Source: Scatomorpha sp964367935
GTDB taxonomy: Bacteria > Bacillota > Clostridia > Oscillospirales > Oscillospiraceae
Direction: 5' to 3'
NCBI GenBank assembly: GCA_964367935.1
Contig: CAYIYZ010000001.1
Coordinates: 62,001-126,000, forward strand
Length of the DNA: 64,000 nucleotides
The notes under the pieces are model-generated. The model was not told the origin of the DNA. It searched no databases and saw only the letters and a program-made list of their open reading frames with translations. Below are positions 1 through 7,591 of this stretch, in pieces (position 1 is the first letter of the stretch; the number at the start of each line of letters is the position of its first letter). Both the position numbers and the translations under genes were made by a program.

Positions 1-440
1 TTGCGTGCAACTATCTCACCCTCAGCCTCACCAAACACGCACACCGCCATCTCATTCGATATGCCCACCGCACAGTAGCTCGCCGGCATTACATGTGTCA
101 CTCGGCACATGTCAAGACCCGTCTCCTCCTTCAGTTCACGTATAGCGCAAACCTCCGCCGTCTCACCCGGATCTATGAGCCCTGCCGGCAAGCCGTATAT
201 AGCACGATTTAACTCCAAACGAAACTCACGTATTAACAAGAGCCGCTCATGTTCCTTGTCCGTCACTATTATTATCACCGCATCCGTGCGGGGGTTCGTG
301 AGCTTCTCCTCACTGTTTATACCCGGGTCACGGCTGAACATCTCGTACACCTTCACGCCGCCCTCAGGCGTATTGTAATGTATGTCGTAGCGGTTAAGGT
401 ACTCTCCGCACATTTTTCGCTCTATAGCCTTAAATTCCAT
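1..440 (-). CDS. Nudix hydrolase, ADP-ribose pyrophosphatase-like (3' end outside window)
   Basis: The minus-strand frame reads from ATG at 438-440, with an AGGAG ribosome site just upstream, to the window edge; about 146 residues are visible and the C-terminus is missing. A Nudix box is present around residues 87-109: G, five residues, E, seven residues, then RELKEETGL. A hydrophobic beta strand with AVIIIVTD precedes it, as in ADP-sugar pyrophosphatases. Such enzymes hydrolyse ADP-ribose or related nucleoside diphosphate derivatives in the cytoplasm. The exact substrate cannot be read from the sequence. A divergent promoter pair separates it from the VanY-like gene. Confidence 0.85.
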   Translation of the reverse strand, partial: MEFKAIERKMCGEYLNRYDIHYNTPEGGVKVYEMFSRDPGINSEEKLTNPRTDAVIIIVTDKEHERLLLIREFRLELNRAIYGLPAGLIDPGETAEVCAIRELKEETGLDMCRVTHVMPASYCAVGISNEMAVCVFGEAEGEIVAR

Positions 441-482
441 GTTTTCTCCTTTTGTTCTTTCTTCTCTGTACACGTTTTCTGT

Positions 483-511
483 ATTATATACGACACAAAC
501 TATAAGTGCAA
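483..511 (-). promoter_or_regulatory. Promoter for the Nudix gene
   Basis: On the minus strand TTGCAC (506-511) and TATAAT (483-488) are separated by 17 bases, about 40 bases upstream of the Nudix start codon. It lies back to back with the promoter of the VanY-like gene. Confidence 0.6.
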
Positions 512-513
512 GC

Positions 514-542
514 TTGACCTATGACTTTAAGGGTGATATAGT
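514..542 (+). promoter_or_regulatory. Promoter for the VanY-like gene
   Basis: TTGACC (514-519) and TATAGT (537-542) have a 17-base spacer and lie just upstream of the ATG at 575. Confidence 0.6.
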
Positions 543-574
543 TTAACATATTTTGTTGGACATGGTGATATTTT

Positions 575-1360
575 ATGAAAATTGCGAATATAATTAAACT
601 GACGGCGCTGTGTTTGGGTCTTGCTCTTTTTAGCTTTTTGCTCCTGTTTATATTTACGGGCGGTAAAAACGAACCAATGGCAGTAGTGACACCCACGCCC
701 TCGGCAGAGCTTATGAGCACCCCCACCCCAACGCCGACGGCAACAGCCACACCCGAACCAACACCCACGCCCTCTCCAACGCCGGAGCCTACACCGAGTT
801 TACCGGATCTGGATATGGACTCATGGGAACTCATGCTCGTGAATATGGACAGTCCCATGGGCGAGTACGAGCCGTCTTTGGTAGAGGTGGAGTACGGACA
901 CATGTTCGACGAACGTGCAGCGGAACATTTGGAGAACTTCATGCAAGCGGCTCGTGACGAGGGACTTAGCGTCTACCTTTCCTCTACATACAGAGACTAC
1001 GCCACACAGAAATATCTGTACGAAGTTAAATTGACGCAGTACCCCGAGGACATAGCGAAAACCATAGTAGCACCGCCGGGCACAAGCGAGCACCAGAGCG
1101 GTCTCGCCGCAGATATCACCGACATGTACTACGAATTTAAAAACGAGAGCCTTGCCGATACAGAGCTCTATAAGTGGATGAGTACGAACTGCACAGACTA
1201 CGGTTTTGTCGTGCGCTTCCCCGAGGATAAAACGGAGATTACCGGCATAATGTTCGAGCCTTGGCACTTTAGGTACGTGGGCGTTGAAGCGGCTAAATAC
1301 ATGGAAGAAAACAACCTTTGCTTAGAAGAACTGCATGAGCTTTACGCTGCGCAGCCTTGA
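575..1360 (+). CDS. Membrane-anchored D-alanyl-D-alanine carboxypeptidase, VanY/M15 family
   Basis: 261 residues. A membrane anchor or uncleaved signal occupies residues about 9-28, followed by a Pro/Thr-rich spacer (about 38-75) of the kind that crosses the cell wall, then an M15B VanY domain. Zinc-ligand motifs are visible: SEHQSGLAAD near residue 172 and EPWHFRYVG near 230. The family removes the terminal D-Ala from peptidoglycan stem peptides outside the cell. No van resistance genes are nearby, so this is most likely ordinary cell-wall maturation rather than glycopeptide resistance. The repetitive Pro/Thr codons create long false frames on the opposite strand. Confidence 0.88.
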   Translation: MKIANIIKLTALCLGLALFSFLLLFIFTGGKNEPMAVVTPTPSAELMSTPTPTPTATATPEPTPTPSPTPEPTPSLPDLDMDSWELMLVNMDSPMGEYEPSLVEVEYGHMFDERAAEHLENFMQAARDEGLSVYLSSTYRDYATQKYLYEVKLTQYPEDIAKTIVAPPGTSEHQSGLAADITDMYYEFKNESLADTELYKWMSTNCTDYGFVVRFPEDKTEITGIMFEPWHFRYVGVEAAKYMEENNLCLEELHELYAAQP

Positions 1361-1429
1361 CATAAACGCACTGTTATGGTATAATTTTGAGTTATATATG
1401 GCTTTAATTTAATGGAGGTGATGTCCACA

Positions 1430-2716
1430 ATGGACGAGGGCAGTCAAACTTTAATTTTTATTCTTATAATATTTTTGCTGGGTTCAGCATATTTCTCTGC
1501 GACGGAAACGGCATTTGCGTCCGTTTCACGCATAAAACTTAGGACACGTCTAGAGCGTGGTGATAAGCGTGCGAAGCGTGCGTTGAGTGTGCTTGATAAT
1601 TTCGAGCGCGCCATTAGCACCCTGCTCATAGGAAATAACATAGTTAACATAGGGGCGAGCTCCATTGTGACCTTAGTCGTCACTCGCCAATGGGGTATTT
1701 CCGCTGTGTCCTTTGCTACGATTGCGACCACTATTGTCATCTTATTCATTGGTGAGATGTTCCCAAAGAGTATAGCGAAGAAGTACAGTGAGCGTGTGGC
1801 TTTGGCCACTGCGGGCTCTCTGTGTTTTTTTATGGTGATTTTCAGACCTTTGTCCGCTGTTCTAACCTTCATAGGGCGTCAGGCGGCACGTCTGACGGGC
1901 GGCGATCCTGAAGTCACGGTAACCGAGGACGAACTTTACGATATCATTGAAGACATGACGGAGGAAGGCGCTTTGGACACTCAGAGAGGCGAGCTCGTCA
2001 GCTCCGCTCTGCAGTTTTCCGAACTGACGGCAGAGACTGTACTCACCGCTCGTGTCGATATAGTCGCCTTGGATGTGGAGTGGGAGCACGAGCGCATCGT
2101 CTCTTTTATTAAAGAAAACAGGCACAGTCGCTTGCCCGTCTACAAGGGTTCTGTCGACAATATCGTTGGTGTTTTACAGATACGCAAATATTTAAAATCC
2201 TACATAAAGTCCGGCATCGCACCTAAGCTCACCGAGCTTTTGGACGAAGCTTACTTTGTGCACAGGCGTGTTAATATCGACGAACTTTTGCAAACTATGA
2301 GTGTGCAGAAGCTCAACATGGTCATAGTATCCGACAGTTACGGCGGTACATTGGGCGTCGTGACGGTCGAGGACATTTTAGAAGAGCTCGTCGGTGAGAT
2401 TTGGGACGAAGATGACGAGGTCGAAGAGAGCTTCATCCCCTTGGGAGGCGGACGCTACGAGGTGGATGCAGAGCTGACCATCGGTGAAATGTACGATAAA
2501 CTCGACATGAATTTGGAACGTGACGGCGACAGGCTTGAGCATGTCCTTTTGGGCGGTTGGGTCTACGAGAAGCTTGAGCGCATCCCTTCGGAAGACGACA
2601 GCTTCACTTTCGGCGAACTTGAAATCACCGTATCCAAGATGCGCAGCAACAGGATAATTAAATTAGAAGTCAAACGAGAATCTCTCTCAGACACGAGAGG
2701 AGGGACGGACGAATGA
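1430..2716 (+). CDS. CorC/HlyC family membrane protein (DUF21-CBS pair-CorC_HlyC)
   Basis: 428 residues from the ATG at 1430. The GGAGGTGAT site at 1414-1422 places the start there rather than at the in-frame ATGs 1412 or 1421, which lie in the ribosome site. The N-terminus is a DUF21 domain with three to four membrane segments (ISTLLIGNNIVNI is typical), followed by two CBS motifs (about 195-320; VVTVEDILEELVGEIWDE ends the pair) and a C-terminal CorC_HlyC domain. Family members are linked to Mg2+/Co2+ efflux or metal homeostasis; the older name haemolysin C is misleading. It overlaps the next, paralogous gene by four bases. Confidence 0.9.
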   Translation: MDEGSQTLIFILIIFLLGSAYFSATETAFASVSRIKLRTRLERGDKRAKRALSVLDNFERAISTLLIGNNIVNIGASSIVTLVVTRQWGISAVSFATIATTIVILFIGEMFPKSIAKKYSERVALATAGSLCFFMVIFRPLSAVLTFIGRQAARLTGGDPEVTVTEDELYDIIEDMTEEGALDTQRGELVSSALQFSELTAETVLTARVDIVALDVEWEHERIVSFIKENRHSRLPVYKGSVDNIVGVLQIRKYLKSYIKSGIAPKLTELLDEAYFVHRRVNIDELLQTMSVQKLNMVIVSDSYGGTLGVVTVEDILEELVGEIWDEDDEVEESFIPLGGGRYEVDAELTIGEMYDKLDMNLERDGDRLEHVLLGGWVYEKLERIPSEDDSFTFGELEITVSKMRSNRIIKLEVKRESLSDTRGGTDE

Positions 2717-3960
2717 TCAACTATATTATAGTCATAGCGGTCCTTATTTTACTCTCCGCTTTCTTCTCCGGCTCTGAAATGAGCCTGTCCTCCGCTAACC
2801 GTATGAGGCTGGACGGCATGGCACAAAACGGCAGTAAACGTGCCAGAATGGCAGTCACCGTTATGGATAATTTCGATGACGCTCTCTCCGCCATACTCAT
2901 AGGCAATAACCTTGTCAATATAATCAGTTCTGCGCTTGCATCCGTATTTACAATCACCTATTTCGGCGAGACTTGGACTTGGCTGTCTACACTATGCATG
3001 ACTTTGATCGTAATTCTATTCGGCGAGACTATCCCCAAGATAGTTGCGAAGAAAAATGCAAACCGTCTCGCCGTCAGTGTAGCTTACATTATACGTGTGC
3101 TGATGTTCATCTTTAAGCCGTTTATCGTCATCTTAGTCGGTAGTGTTAATTTAGTCACTCTACCCCTCAAGGGCGATAACAAGGGGCAGTACGATCACGC
3201 AGCCGTCGAGGAGCTGCAATCTATTATAGACACCGCTGAGGACGAGGACGTTTTGGACGAGGAGCGTTCAGAACTACTGAAAAACGCCATAGACTTTTCC
3301 GAGACAAGTGCGAGCGAGGCTATGACAGCACGAGTCGATGTAGCAGCTCTCGATATAGACGACGACTTCGAGAGCGTAATGGAGCTCGTGGACGAGGCGG
3401 GTTATTCACGTCTACCCGTTTATCGCGACAGCATAGATAACATCATAGGTGTGCTGTCACTCAACCACCTCTTAAAGGCTATGGTCGATGAACGTGAGCC
3501 GAACATAGAGGCACTCCTAATGGAGCCGCACTACGTGTACAAGACGATAAAGTTGCCACAGGTACTCTCTGAGCTTAGGCGTGAGAAGAAACATTTGGCG
3601 GTAGTGACGGATGAGTACGGCGGCACTTTGGGCGTTATCACCCTTGAGGACGTATTAGAGGAGATCGTTGGCGACATATGGGACGAGACCGATGACGTGG
3701 AACCCGAGGTCGTAGAACGCTCCGAGGGCGAATACGAGCTGGACGGCGACATGAGTGTTTCTGACTTCACCGAGCTTTTGGATATCAGTGAGGCCACATT
3801 CGACTTTGATAGCGAGACTGTTGGAGGCTGGACTTTAGAGGTATTCGGCGGCTTCCCCGAGGAGGGGCAGAGCTTTATGTACGACAACTTACAGGTAACT
3901 GTGCTCGCCATGGATGACAGGCGTGTTGACAGGGTGCTCATTAAGCGTACAGAACAATAA
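2713..3960 (+). CDS. CorC/HlyC family membrane protein, second tandem copy
   Basis: 415 residues, with the same DUF21, CBS pair and CorC_HlyC layout as the gene before it (SAILIGNNLVNI in the membrane domain, VITLEDVLEEIVGDIWDE closing the CBS pair). It starts at the ATGA overlap with the upstream stop, so the two are translationally coupled. The copies are diverged along their length, so this is an old duplication; paired paralogues may form a heterodimer, which is an inference from the coupling. A strong terminator follows at 3966-3999. Confidence 0.9.
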   Translation: MINYIIVIAVLILLSAFFSGSEMSLSSANRMRLDGMAQNGSKRARMAVTVMDNFDDALSAILIGNNLVNIISSALASVFTITYFGETWTWLSTLCMTLIVILFGETIPKIVAKKNANRLAVSVAYIIRVLMFIFKPFIVILVGSVNLVTLPLKGDNKGQYDHAAVEELQSIIDTAEDEDVLDEERSELLKNAIDFSETSASEAMTARVDVAALDIDDDFESVMELVDEAGYSRLPVYRDSIDNIIGVLSLNHLLKAMVDEREPNIEALLMEPHYVYKTIKLPQVLSELRREKKHLAVVTDEYGGTLGVITLEDVLEEIVGDIWDETDDVEPEVVERSEGEYELDGDMSVSDFTELLDISEATFDFDSETVGGWTLEVFGGFPEEGQSFMYDNLQVTVLAMDDRRVDRVLIKRTEQ

Positions 3961-3965
3961 ACTGC

Positions 3966-3999
3966 AAGGCGTAGAGAGTCCGCTCTCCACGCCTTTTTT
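3966..3999 (+). terminator. Rho-independent terminator
   Basis: AAGGCGT plus AGAGAG pair with CTCTCC and ACGCC around a four-base loop, followed by a run of T. It ends the corC-like pair. Confidence 0.8.
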
Positions 4000-4050
4000 G
4001 CCCCGAGCAATAAAAAAACAGAAAAAATGAAATTTGCTTGATTTAAGGTA

Positions 4051-4079
4051 TTGACAAGTGTGATTTGATTTGGTATAAT
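4051..4079 (+). promoter_or_regulatory. Consensus promoter for the tRNA cluster
   Basis: Perfect TTGACA (4051-4056) and TATAAT (4074-4079) with a 17-base spacer, ending 39 bases before tRNA-Val. Confidence 0.85.
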
Positions 4080-4118
4080 AATCAAGCTTTGTGGAAGAAA
4101 TTTCACAAGGAAATATGT

Positions 4119-4195
4119 GGGAGCATAGCTCAGCTGGTTAGAGCACCTGCCTTACAAGCAGGGGGTCGCTGGTTCAAGTCCAGCTGTTCCCACCA
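4119..4195 (+). tRNA. tRNA-Val (anticodon TAC)
   Basis: Acceptor GGGAGCA pairs with TGTTCCC. The anticodon stem CCTGC/GCAGG holds loop CTTACAA. The T arm is normal and CCA is encoded (4193-4195). First of three closely spaced tRNAs behind a consensus promoter. Confidence 0.95.
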
Positions 4196-4199
4196 ATTT

Positions 4200-4275
4200 G
4201 CCTCTGTAGCTCAGTCGGTAGAGCAGTGGACTGAAAATCCACGTGTCGTTGGTTCGATTCCGACCGGAGGCACCA
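4200..4275 (+). tRNA. tRNA-Phe (anticodon GAA)
   Basis: Acceptor GCCTCTG pairs with CGGAGGC (one G-T). Anticodon loop CTGAAAA on stem GTGGA/TCCAC, encoded CCA. It starts four bases after tRNA-Val. Confidence 0.95.
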
Positions 4276-4309
4276 TCCACGTAAGATGCCTGAGCTATCA
4301 GGCACGTGT

Positions 4310-4385
4310 GCGGGCGTAGCTCATCCGGTAGAGCGCCACCTTGCCAAGGTGGAGGTAGAGAGTTCGAGCCTCTTCGCCCGCTCCA
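4310..4385 (+). tRNA. tRNA-Gly (anticodon GCC)
   Basis: Acceptor GCGGGCG pairs with CGCCCGC. Anticodon stem CCACC/GGTGG with loop TTGCCAA, encoded CCA at 4383-4385. Confidence 0.95.
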
Positions 4386-4575
4386 ATAATTAAGGCATAT
4401 CGCCTTAGCGATATGCCTTAATTATTGGAAACCTTGGATTATTTAATCTGCTAAGGCGAAATGAATTCGCCTTGCATCAAGGTTTTTGCTAAAGCAAAAA
4501 CACTTGGAACGCCGCACTTGCGGCGACGAAGCTTATGTATCGCCTTAGCGATATGCCTTAATTATTGGAAACCTA
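4386..4575 (+). repeat. Palindrome array with a family-3 dispersed repeat inside a 37-bp direct repeat
   Basis: A 19-bp perfect inverted repeat (4385-4425) follows tRNA-Gly and may act as its terminator. A 37-base direct repeat occurs at 4398-4434 and 4538-4574. Between them lies a chain of hairpins (4439-4531): AAGGCGAA/TTCGCCTT at 4453-4473, GTTTTTGC/GCAAAAAC, and GCCGCA/TGCGGC. The same chain, inverted and with a different first stem, recurs at about 31015-31107. Confidence 0.8.
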
Positions 4576-4631
4576 CCTTTCAGCACCTGTTTCGCTTTTA
4601 TTTTTAGTTTAAACTCATATAATATAAGTAT

Positions 4632-4706
4632 GGCGCCATAGCCAAGTGGTAAGGCAGTGGACTGCAAATCCGCGATTCCCCGGTTCAAATCCGGGTGGCG
4701 CCTCCA
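4632..4706 (+). tRNA. tRNA-Cys (anticodon GCA)
   Basis: Acceptor GGCGCCA pairs with TGGCGCC. Anticodon stem GTGGA/TCCGC with loop CTGCAAA, encoded CCA at 4704-4706. It is separated from the other tRNAs by the palindrome array. Confidence 0.95.
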
Positions 4707-4708
4707 CG

Positions 4709-4740
4709 TATTCGGAGCAAAGTTAACTTTGCTCCGAATA
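4709..4740 (+). terminator. Perfect 32-bp palindrome after tRNA-Cys
   Basis: TATTCGGAGCAAAGTT is followed directly by its reverse complement, then TTTATAG. It probably terminates tRNA-Cys; the loopless palindrome could act on both strands. Confidence 0.6.
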
Positions 4741-4769
4741 TTTATAGTTATACGAAAGGACGATGGCAC

Positions 4770-5249
4770 GTGACGGAAACAATCAGAAATATTGCGGCGG
4801 TTATGGCATTTCTCATGTCTGTATTTTTTGTGACTTATCCTGCTGTCAACCTACGCCAACTACGTAGGGGTGAGCGCCTTAATGTATTTTTAGAGAAGGC
4901 TCGCGAGGACGGTAGAGTCGTCACCGCACGTCTTTGCAAGAGCAGCTACCACTACCACAATGAGGAGAGCCAAAAGGAGACCGGTACTAAGTACGGGTAC
5001 ATGGCATGGTACTCCTATTCTCTATCTCAGACAGGTCCTATGTACACCAGTGATCGTTTTATGGGCACAGGCAACCCCTCACGCACCGTCAAGCTCTATG
5101 TTGATCCGGACGACCCCTCAAAGAGCTATACCTATGCACAGCTCGCCGCTAAGGCTAACCTTACGGGCGCTGAGCGTGTTTTTATTTTAATCGGCGCTCT
5201 CGCTATAGCCGCCGCTGTTTTCTTCCTGCTTGATTACTATATTAATTAG
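4770..5249 (+). CDS. Hypothetical membrane protein, two membrane segments (DUF3592-like)
   Basis: 159 residues from GTG at 4770, chosen because AAAGGA lies nine bases upstream; an earlier frame would run through the tRNA and palindrome. Membrane segments are at about residues 5-25 and 135-155. Between them is a soluble domain with GRVVTARLCKSSYHYH, YGYMAWYSYSL and KLYVDPDDPSKSY. The pattern of a beta-rich domain ending in a YxDPxxP-like motif between two helices resembles DUF3592 proteins, but the match is by eye only. No function is known. It stands alone between tRNA-Cys and a large intergenic region. Confidence 0.65.
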   Translation: MTETIRNIAAVMAFLMSVFFVTYPAVNLRQLRRGERLNVFLEKAREDGRVVTARLCKSSYHYHNEESQKETGTKYGYMAWYSYSLSQTGPMYTSDRFMGTGNPSRTVKLYVDPDDPSKSYTYAQLAAKANLTGAERVFILIGALAIAAAVFFLLDYYIN

Positions 5250-5300
5250 ATAAAGTTTCATTTTGTTGGCATTTTGTTCATAATGAGTTCATTTTCGCCA

Positions 5301-5459
5301 TATAATATATGGTCAGTCAAACAAAGAGAGACAAAAACAAGTCGCATCGTGCGACAATTGATAAGGGCAACTGCCCGCCTCGATAGTTTAATACCTTCGA
5401 AAGTGGCAGACCATTCACTCTTCGCTCTCACGAGCGATTCACATATTGCTTTTTTCTAA
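5301..5459 (+). ncRNA. Possible small structured RNA (unidentified)
   Basis: No convincing gene lies in 5250-5748. A TATAAT at 5301-5306 has a weak TTGTTC about 22 bases upstream, which is too wide a spacing to be a good -35. Downstream sequence folds locally: GTCGC/GCGAC, GGGC/GCCC with loop AACT, and a long-range pairing of ATGGTC (about 5309) with GACCAT (about 5410). A T-rich run follows GCTC/GAGC near 5450. It matches no riboswitch, 6S or SRP RNA that I recognise. A 61-codon frame here has no ribosome site and I do not call it. Confidence 0.25.
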
Positions 5460-5486
5460 CCCCCTTTCCAAATAAACACACCAAAG

Positions 5487-5524
5487 CTAAAATTCGACCG
5501 TGTTCTTACACAGTCGAATTTTAG
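5487..5524. terminator. Bidirectional terminator-like hairpin
   Basis: CTAAAATTCGAC pairs perfectly with GTCGAATTTTAG, with A and T runs at the stem ends. It lies between the possible RNA and the repeat that follows, whose TTAG edge overlaps its right arm. Confidence 0.55.
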
Positions 5525-5734
5525 TTTGTATGGCGAAAAACAGGTTTTCCGCCAAAGAGGGGGTTCTCGGCTTGCGAGCCTCGCAAAGTATCTTCGGTGT
5601 GTACACGCCCCACCGAAGATGAAATCTAACATTTTTCAAAAATCAGACCAGGCAACTCGCCGTGATTTTTGAAAAATCTTTGCTCGGCAAAGGACGAGGG
5701 ATTTTTGTCATAACTTCTTTGACATGTTGGCTAA
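5521..5734 (+). repeat. Family-1 dispersed hairpin repeat, copy A
   Basis: About 214 bases closely matching 21945-22152 and related to 44013-44236. In order: near-palindrome GGCGAAAAACAGG...CCGCC; GGCT/AGCC hairpin; ten-pair hairpin at 5590-5620 with loop TGTACACGCCC; a 14-pair hairpin around GACCAGGCAACTCGCCG; CTTTGC/GCAAAG. The ends are rough inverted repeats starting TTAG and finishing CTAA. No coding capacity. Confidence 0.8.
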
Positions 5735-5748
5735 ATGCCTTCAATCTC

Positions 5749-6993
5749 TTAGGTCAGTATACCCCTGTACTGCTCCTCACTCGATGCCTTGCCCAACACG
5801 GACAGCGACAGTCTCTTTTCATCGAAAGTCTCCCTTGCCACACGTAAAATATCCTCTCGTGTCACCGCATCATAACAGGCTATGACATCCTCTATCTTCA
5901 TATGGCTGTTTCTGTACATCTCACCGTTAGCCATGCGGTTCATACGTGAGGACGTGGACTCCAAGGACATGAGGAGACTCGACTTCGCCTGTTCATTTGC
6001 CCTGTGCAGTTCCTCTGCCGTCACACCGTGCTGCAAGAGCTTATCCACCTCTGCCTTTATAAGTTGCAGCGCCTTCTGCTCTGTAGCTGCACTCATAGCT
6101 CCAGAAATGCCGAAAATGCCCGTCTCCGCAAAGTTTGCTATGAAACTGTAGATAGAGTAGCACAGCCCGTGCCGCTCTCGTACGCCCTGGAACAGTCGCG
6201 AGGACGCTCCGCCGCCGAATATGCTCGACATAAGTGTCATGGCGAACCTATCAGCATGACTTGAGTGCTTGCCCGGATATCCTATAATCACATGGTTTTG
6301 CTCAACCACCTTATCACGCAGGACAAAAGACGGCGTATAGGTGCCGGCATCCACCACCGGCGCTGTTTGCGCGCTGAGCGTAGCAAAACGTGAGGCTATG
6401 CGCTCTGCGTCCGCATCAGTGAAACTGCCTGCCAAGGATATTAGCACTCGTGGCGCCGTGTAATTACGTGTCATGAAGTCACGCAAGCTGTCACCTGTGC
6501 GTGTAGCAAGCGTTTCACGTGTGCCAAGCACAGGGCGTCCTAAAGCACCGGGGAAGCAGGCGGCAAACATCTGCTCCGCTACCAAATCCTCGGGCGTATC
6601 CTCGTACATATCTATCTCCTCAACGATTACACTGCGTTCCGTCTCTATATCGTTCTTAGCAAACAGTGAATCAAAGAACATGTCGGCGAACATGTCGCCC
6701 GTACGCTCTAAATGTGTGTCAAGCACTCTTGCATAAAAGCAGGTACTGTCACGGGTCGTGAAGGCATTGACTTGTCCGCCGACTTCGTCCGTTATACAAG
6801 CGAGATCCTCCGCGCTGTGCTTCGTCGTGCCTTTAAAAAGCATGTGCTCAATAAAATGCGCACTGCCGTTCTCCTCAGCACTCTCATTACGTGAGCCTGC
6901 ACCCACCCATATACCTATAGCCGCCGAGCGTACGCCGTCCATCTTATCCGTCAGCACTCGCACGCCGTTATCAAGAACTTTTTTATTGTACAT
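5749..6993 (-). CDS. M16 family zinc metallopeptidase (processing peptidase-like, YmxG type)
   Basis: 414 residues. The inverted zinc motif HFIEH is in HFIEHMLFKGT near residue 47, with the third ligand glutamate in ERSVIVEEIDMYED about 75 residues later. A second, inactive M16 half follows (SRLFQGVRERHGLCYSIYS is typical of its R/Y motif). Length fits the single-chain Firmicutes YmxG/PepR group, which degrade or process peptides. The start has GGAG eight bases upstream and its own promoter at 7031-7059. It is monocistronic, since a repeat element follows its stop. Confidence 0.9.
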   Translation of the reverse strand: MYNKKVLDNGVRVLTDKMDGVRSAAIGIWVGAGSRNESAEENGSAHFIEHMLFKGTTKHSAEDLACITDEVGGQVNAFTTRDSTCFYARVLDTHLERTGDMFADMFFDSLFAKNDIETERSVIVEEIDMYEDTPEDLVAEQMFAACFPGALGRPVLGTRETLATRTGDSLRDFMTRNYTAPRVLISLAGSFTDADAERIASRFATLSAQTAPVVDAGTYTPSFVLRDKVVEQNHVIIGYPGKHSSHADRFAMTLMSSIFGGGASSRLFQGVRERHGLCYSIYSFIANFAETGIFGISGAMSAATEQKALQLIKAEVDKLLQHGVTAEELHRANEQAKSSLLMSLESTSSRMNRMANGEMYRNSHMKIEDVIACYDAVTREDILRVARETFDEKRLSLSVLGKASSEEQYRGILT

Positions 6994-7030
6994 CTTCTTC
7001 TCCGTTTCGATTTTTCATTCAACGCAACTT

Positions 7031-7059
7031 AGTATATCCTATACAGTAGCTTGTATCAA
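7031..7059 (-). promoter_or_regulatory. Promoter for the M16 peptidase gene
   Basis: Minus-strand TTGATA (7054-7059) and TATACT (7031-7036) with a 17-base spacer, 38 bases before the start codon. Confidence 0.65.
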
Positions 7060-7161
7060 GTCGATGTTTCGCTTTTTACTATATTTTTCCGCCGACCTGC
7101 CTGTATTTTATTGGTATGAATTCAAATACTATAGTAGAAATTTGAAACGGAGGCAGAAACT

Positions 7162-7329
7162 ATGTCAAATAACATGAGTTTTGCAAGAGGCGTAGGCGCT
7201 GGTCTGGTAGTCGGCATGACTGTCGGCATGGCTGTTGCACCTAAAAAGAAGAAGATGAACATGGTAGGAAAAGCCCTTAGAGCGGCAGGCGATTTGGCGG
7301 ATAATGTAACAGGTATGATAAATCGATAA
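7162..7329 (+). CDS. Small glycine-rich hypothetical protein, 55 residues
   Basis: ATG at 7162 is preceded by ACGGAGGCAG at a good distance and the frame ends in TAA at 7327-7329. The protein has a hydrophobic glycine-zipper stretch at about residues 10-26 (GVGAGLVVGMTVGMAVA), a lysine cluster PKKKK, and an amphipathic tail KALRAAGDLADNVTGMI. This layout resembles short YtxH-like or membrane-associated proteins common in Clostridia. No function is known. A weak TATAGT at about 7131 may be its -10. It is transcribed divergently from the peptidase gene. Confidence 0.7.
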   Translation: MSNNMSFARGVGAGLVVGMTVGMAVAPKKKKMNMVGKALRAAGDLADNVTGMINR

Positions 7330-7336
7330 AAAAAGC

Positions 7337-7365
7337 TTGCATTTTGCTTTCAGCTGTGCTATAGT
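7337..7365 (+). promoter_or_regulatory. Promoter for tRNA-Arg
   Basis: TTGCAT (7337-7342) and TATAGT (7360-7365) with a 17-base spacer, 44 bases upstream of the tRNA. Confidence 0.65.
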
Positions 7366-7409
7366 ACTATGGCGCAACAGCTCCGGTAAATCGGCTGTTC
7401 GCCATGTAT

Positions 7410-7486
7410 GCGCCCTTAGCTCAGCTGGATAGAGCGTCTGGCTACGGACCAGAAGGTCAGGAGTTCGAATCTCTTAGGGCGTGCCA
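7410..7486 (+). tRNA. tRNA-Arg (anticodon ACG)
   Basis: Acceptor GCGCCCT pairs with AGGGCGT (terminal G-T). Anticodon stem TCTGG/CCAGA with loop CTACGGA, encoded CCA at 7484-7486. Confidence 0.94.
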
Positions 7487-7490
7487 AAAA

Positions 7491-7523
7491 ACCTCGCAGT
7501 ATTTTATACTGCGAGGTTTTTTG
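7491..7523 (+). terminator. Terminator of tRNA-Arg
   Basis: ACCTCGCAGTA pairs with TACTGCGAGGT around a five-base loop and is followed by a T run. Confidence 0.85.
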
Positions 7524-7544
7524 TTTTATATTGCTCTAACACAT

Positions 7545-7583
7545 AACAAAAAAGCGGCACAGGTGGGGAAACCTGTGCCGCTT
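7545..7583 (-). terminator. Terminator of the RNase Y gene
   Basis: On the minus strand AAGCGGCACAGGT pairs with ACCTGTGCCGCTT, followed by TTTTTGTT. It faces the tRNA-Arg terminator. Confidence 0.85.
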
Positions 7584-7591
7584 CTATTTTC

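Noticed and set aside
484..942. Long open frame on the minus strand opposite the VanY-like gene.
   Set aside because: It arises from the Pro/Thr codons of the spacer on the other strand, has a Val/Gly-rich low-complexity product and no ribosome site.
575..1360. VanY-like gene as part of glycopeptide resistance.
   Set aside because: No vanR/S, vanH/A/X or ligase is nearby; single VanY-like carboxypeptidases are common.
5274..5459. 61-codon frame in the gap after the DUF3592-like gene.
   Set aside because: No ribosome site, no conserved feature, and it overlaps the putative structured RNA.
5301..5459. Candidate considered as 6S RNA, SRP RNA or a c-di-GMP riboswitch.
   Set aside because: None of the conserved cores of those RNAs is present.
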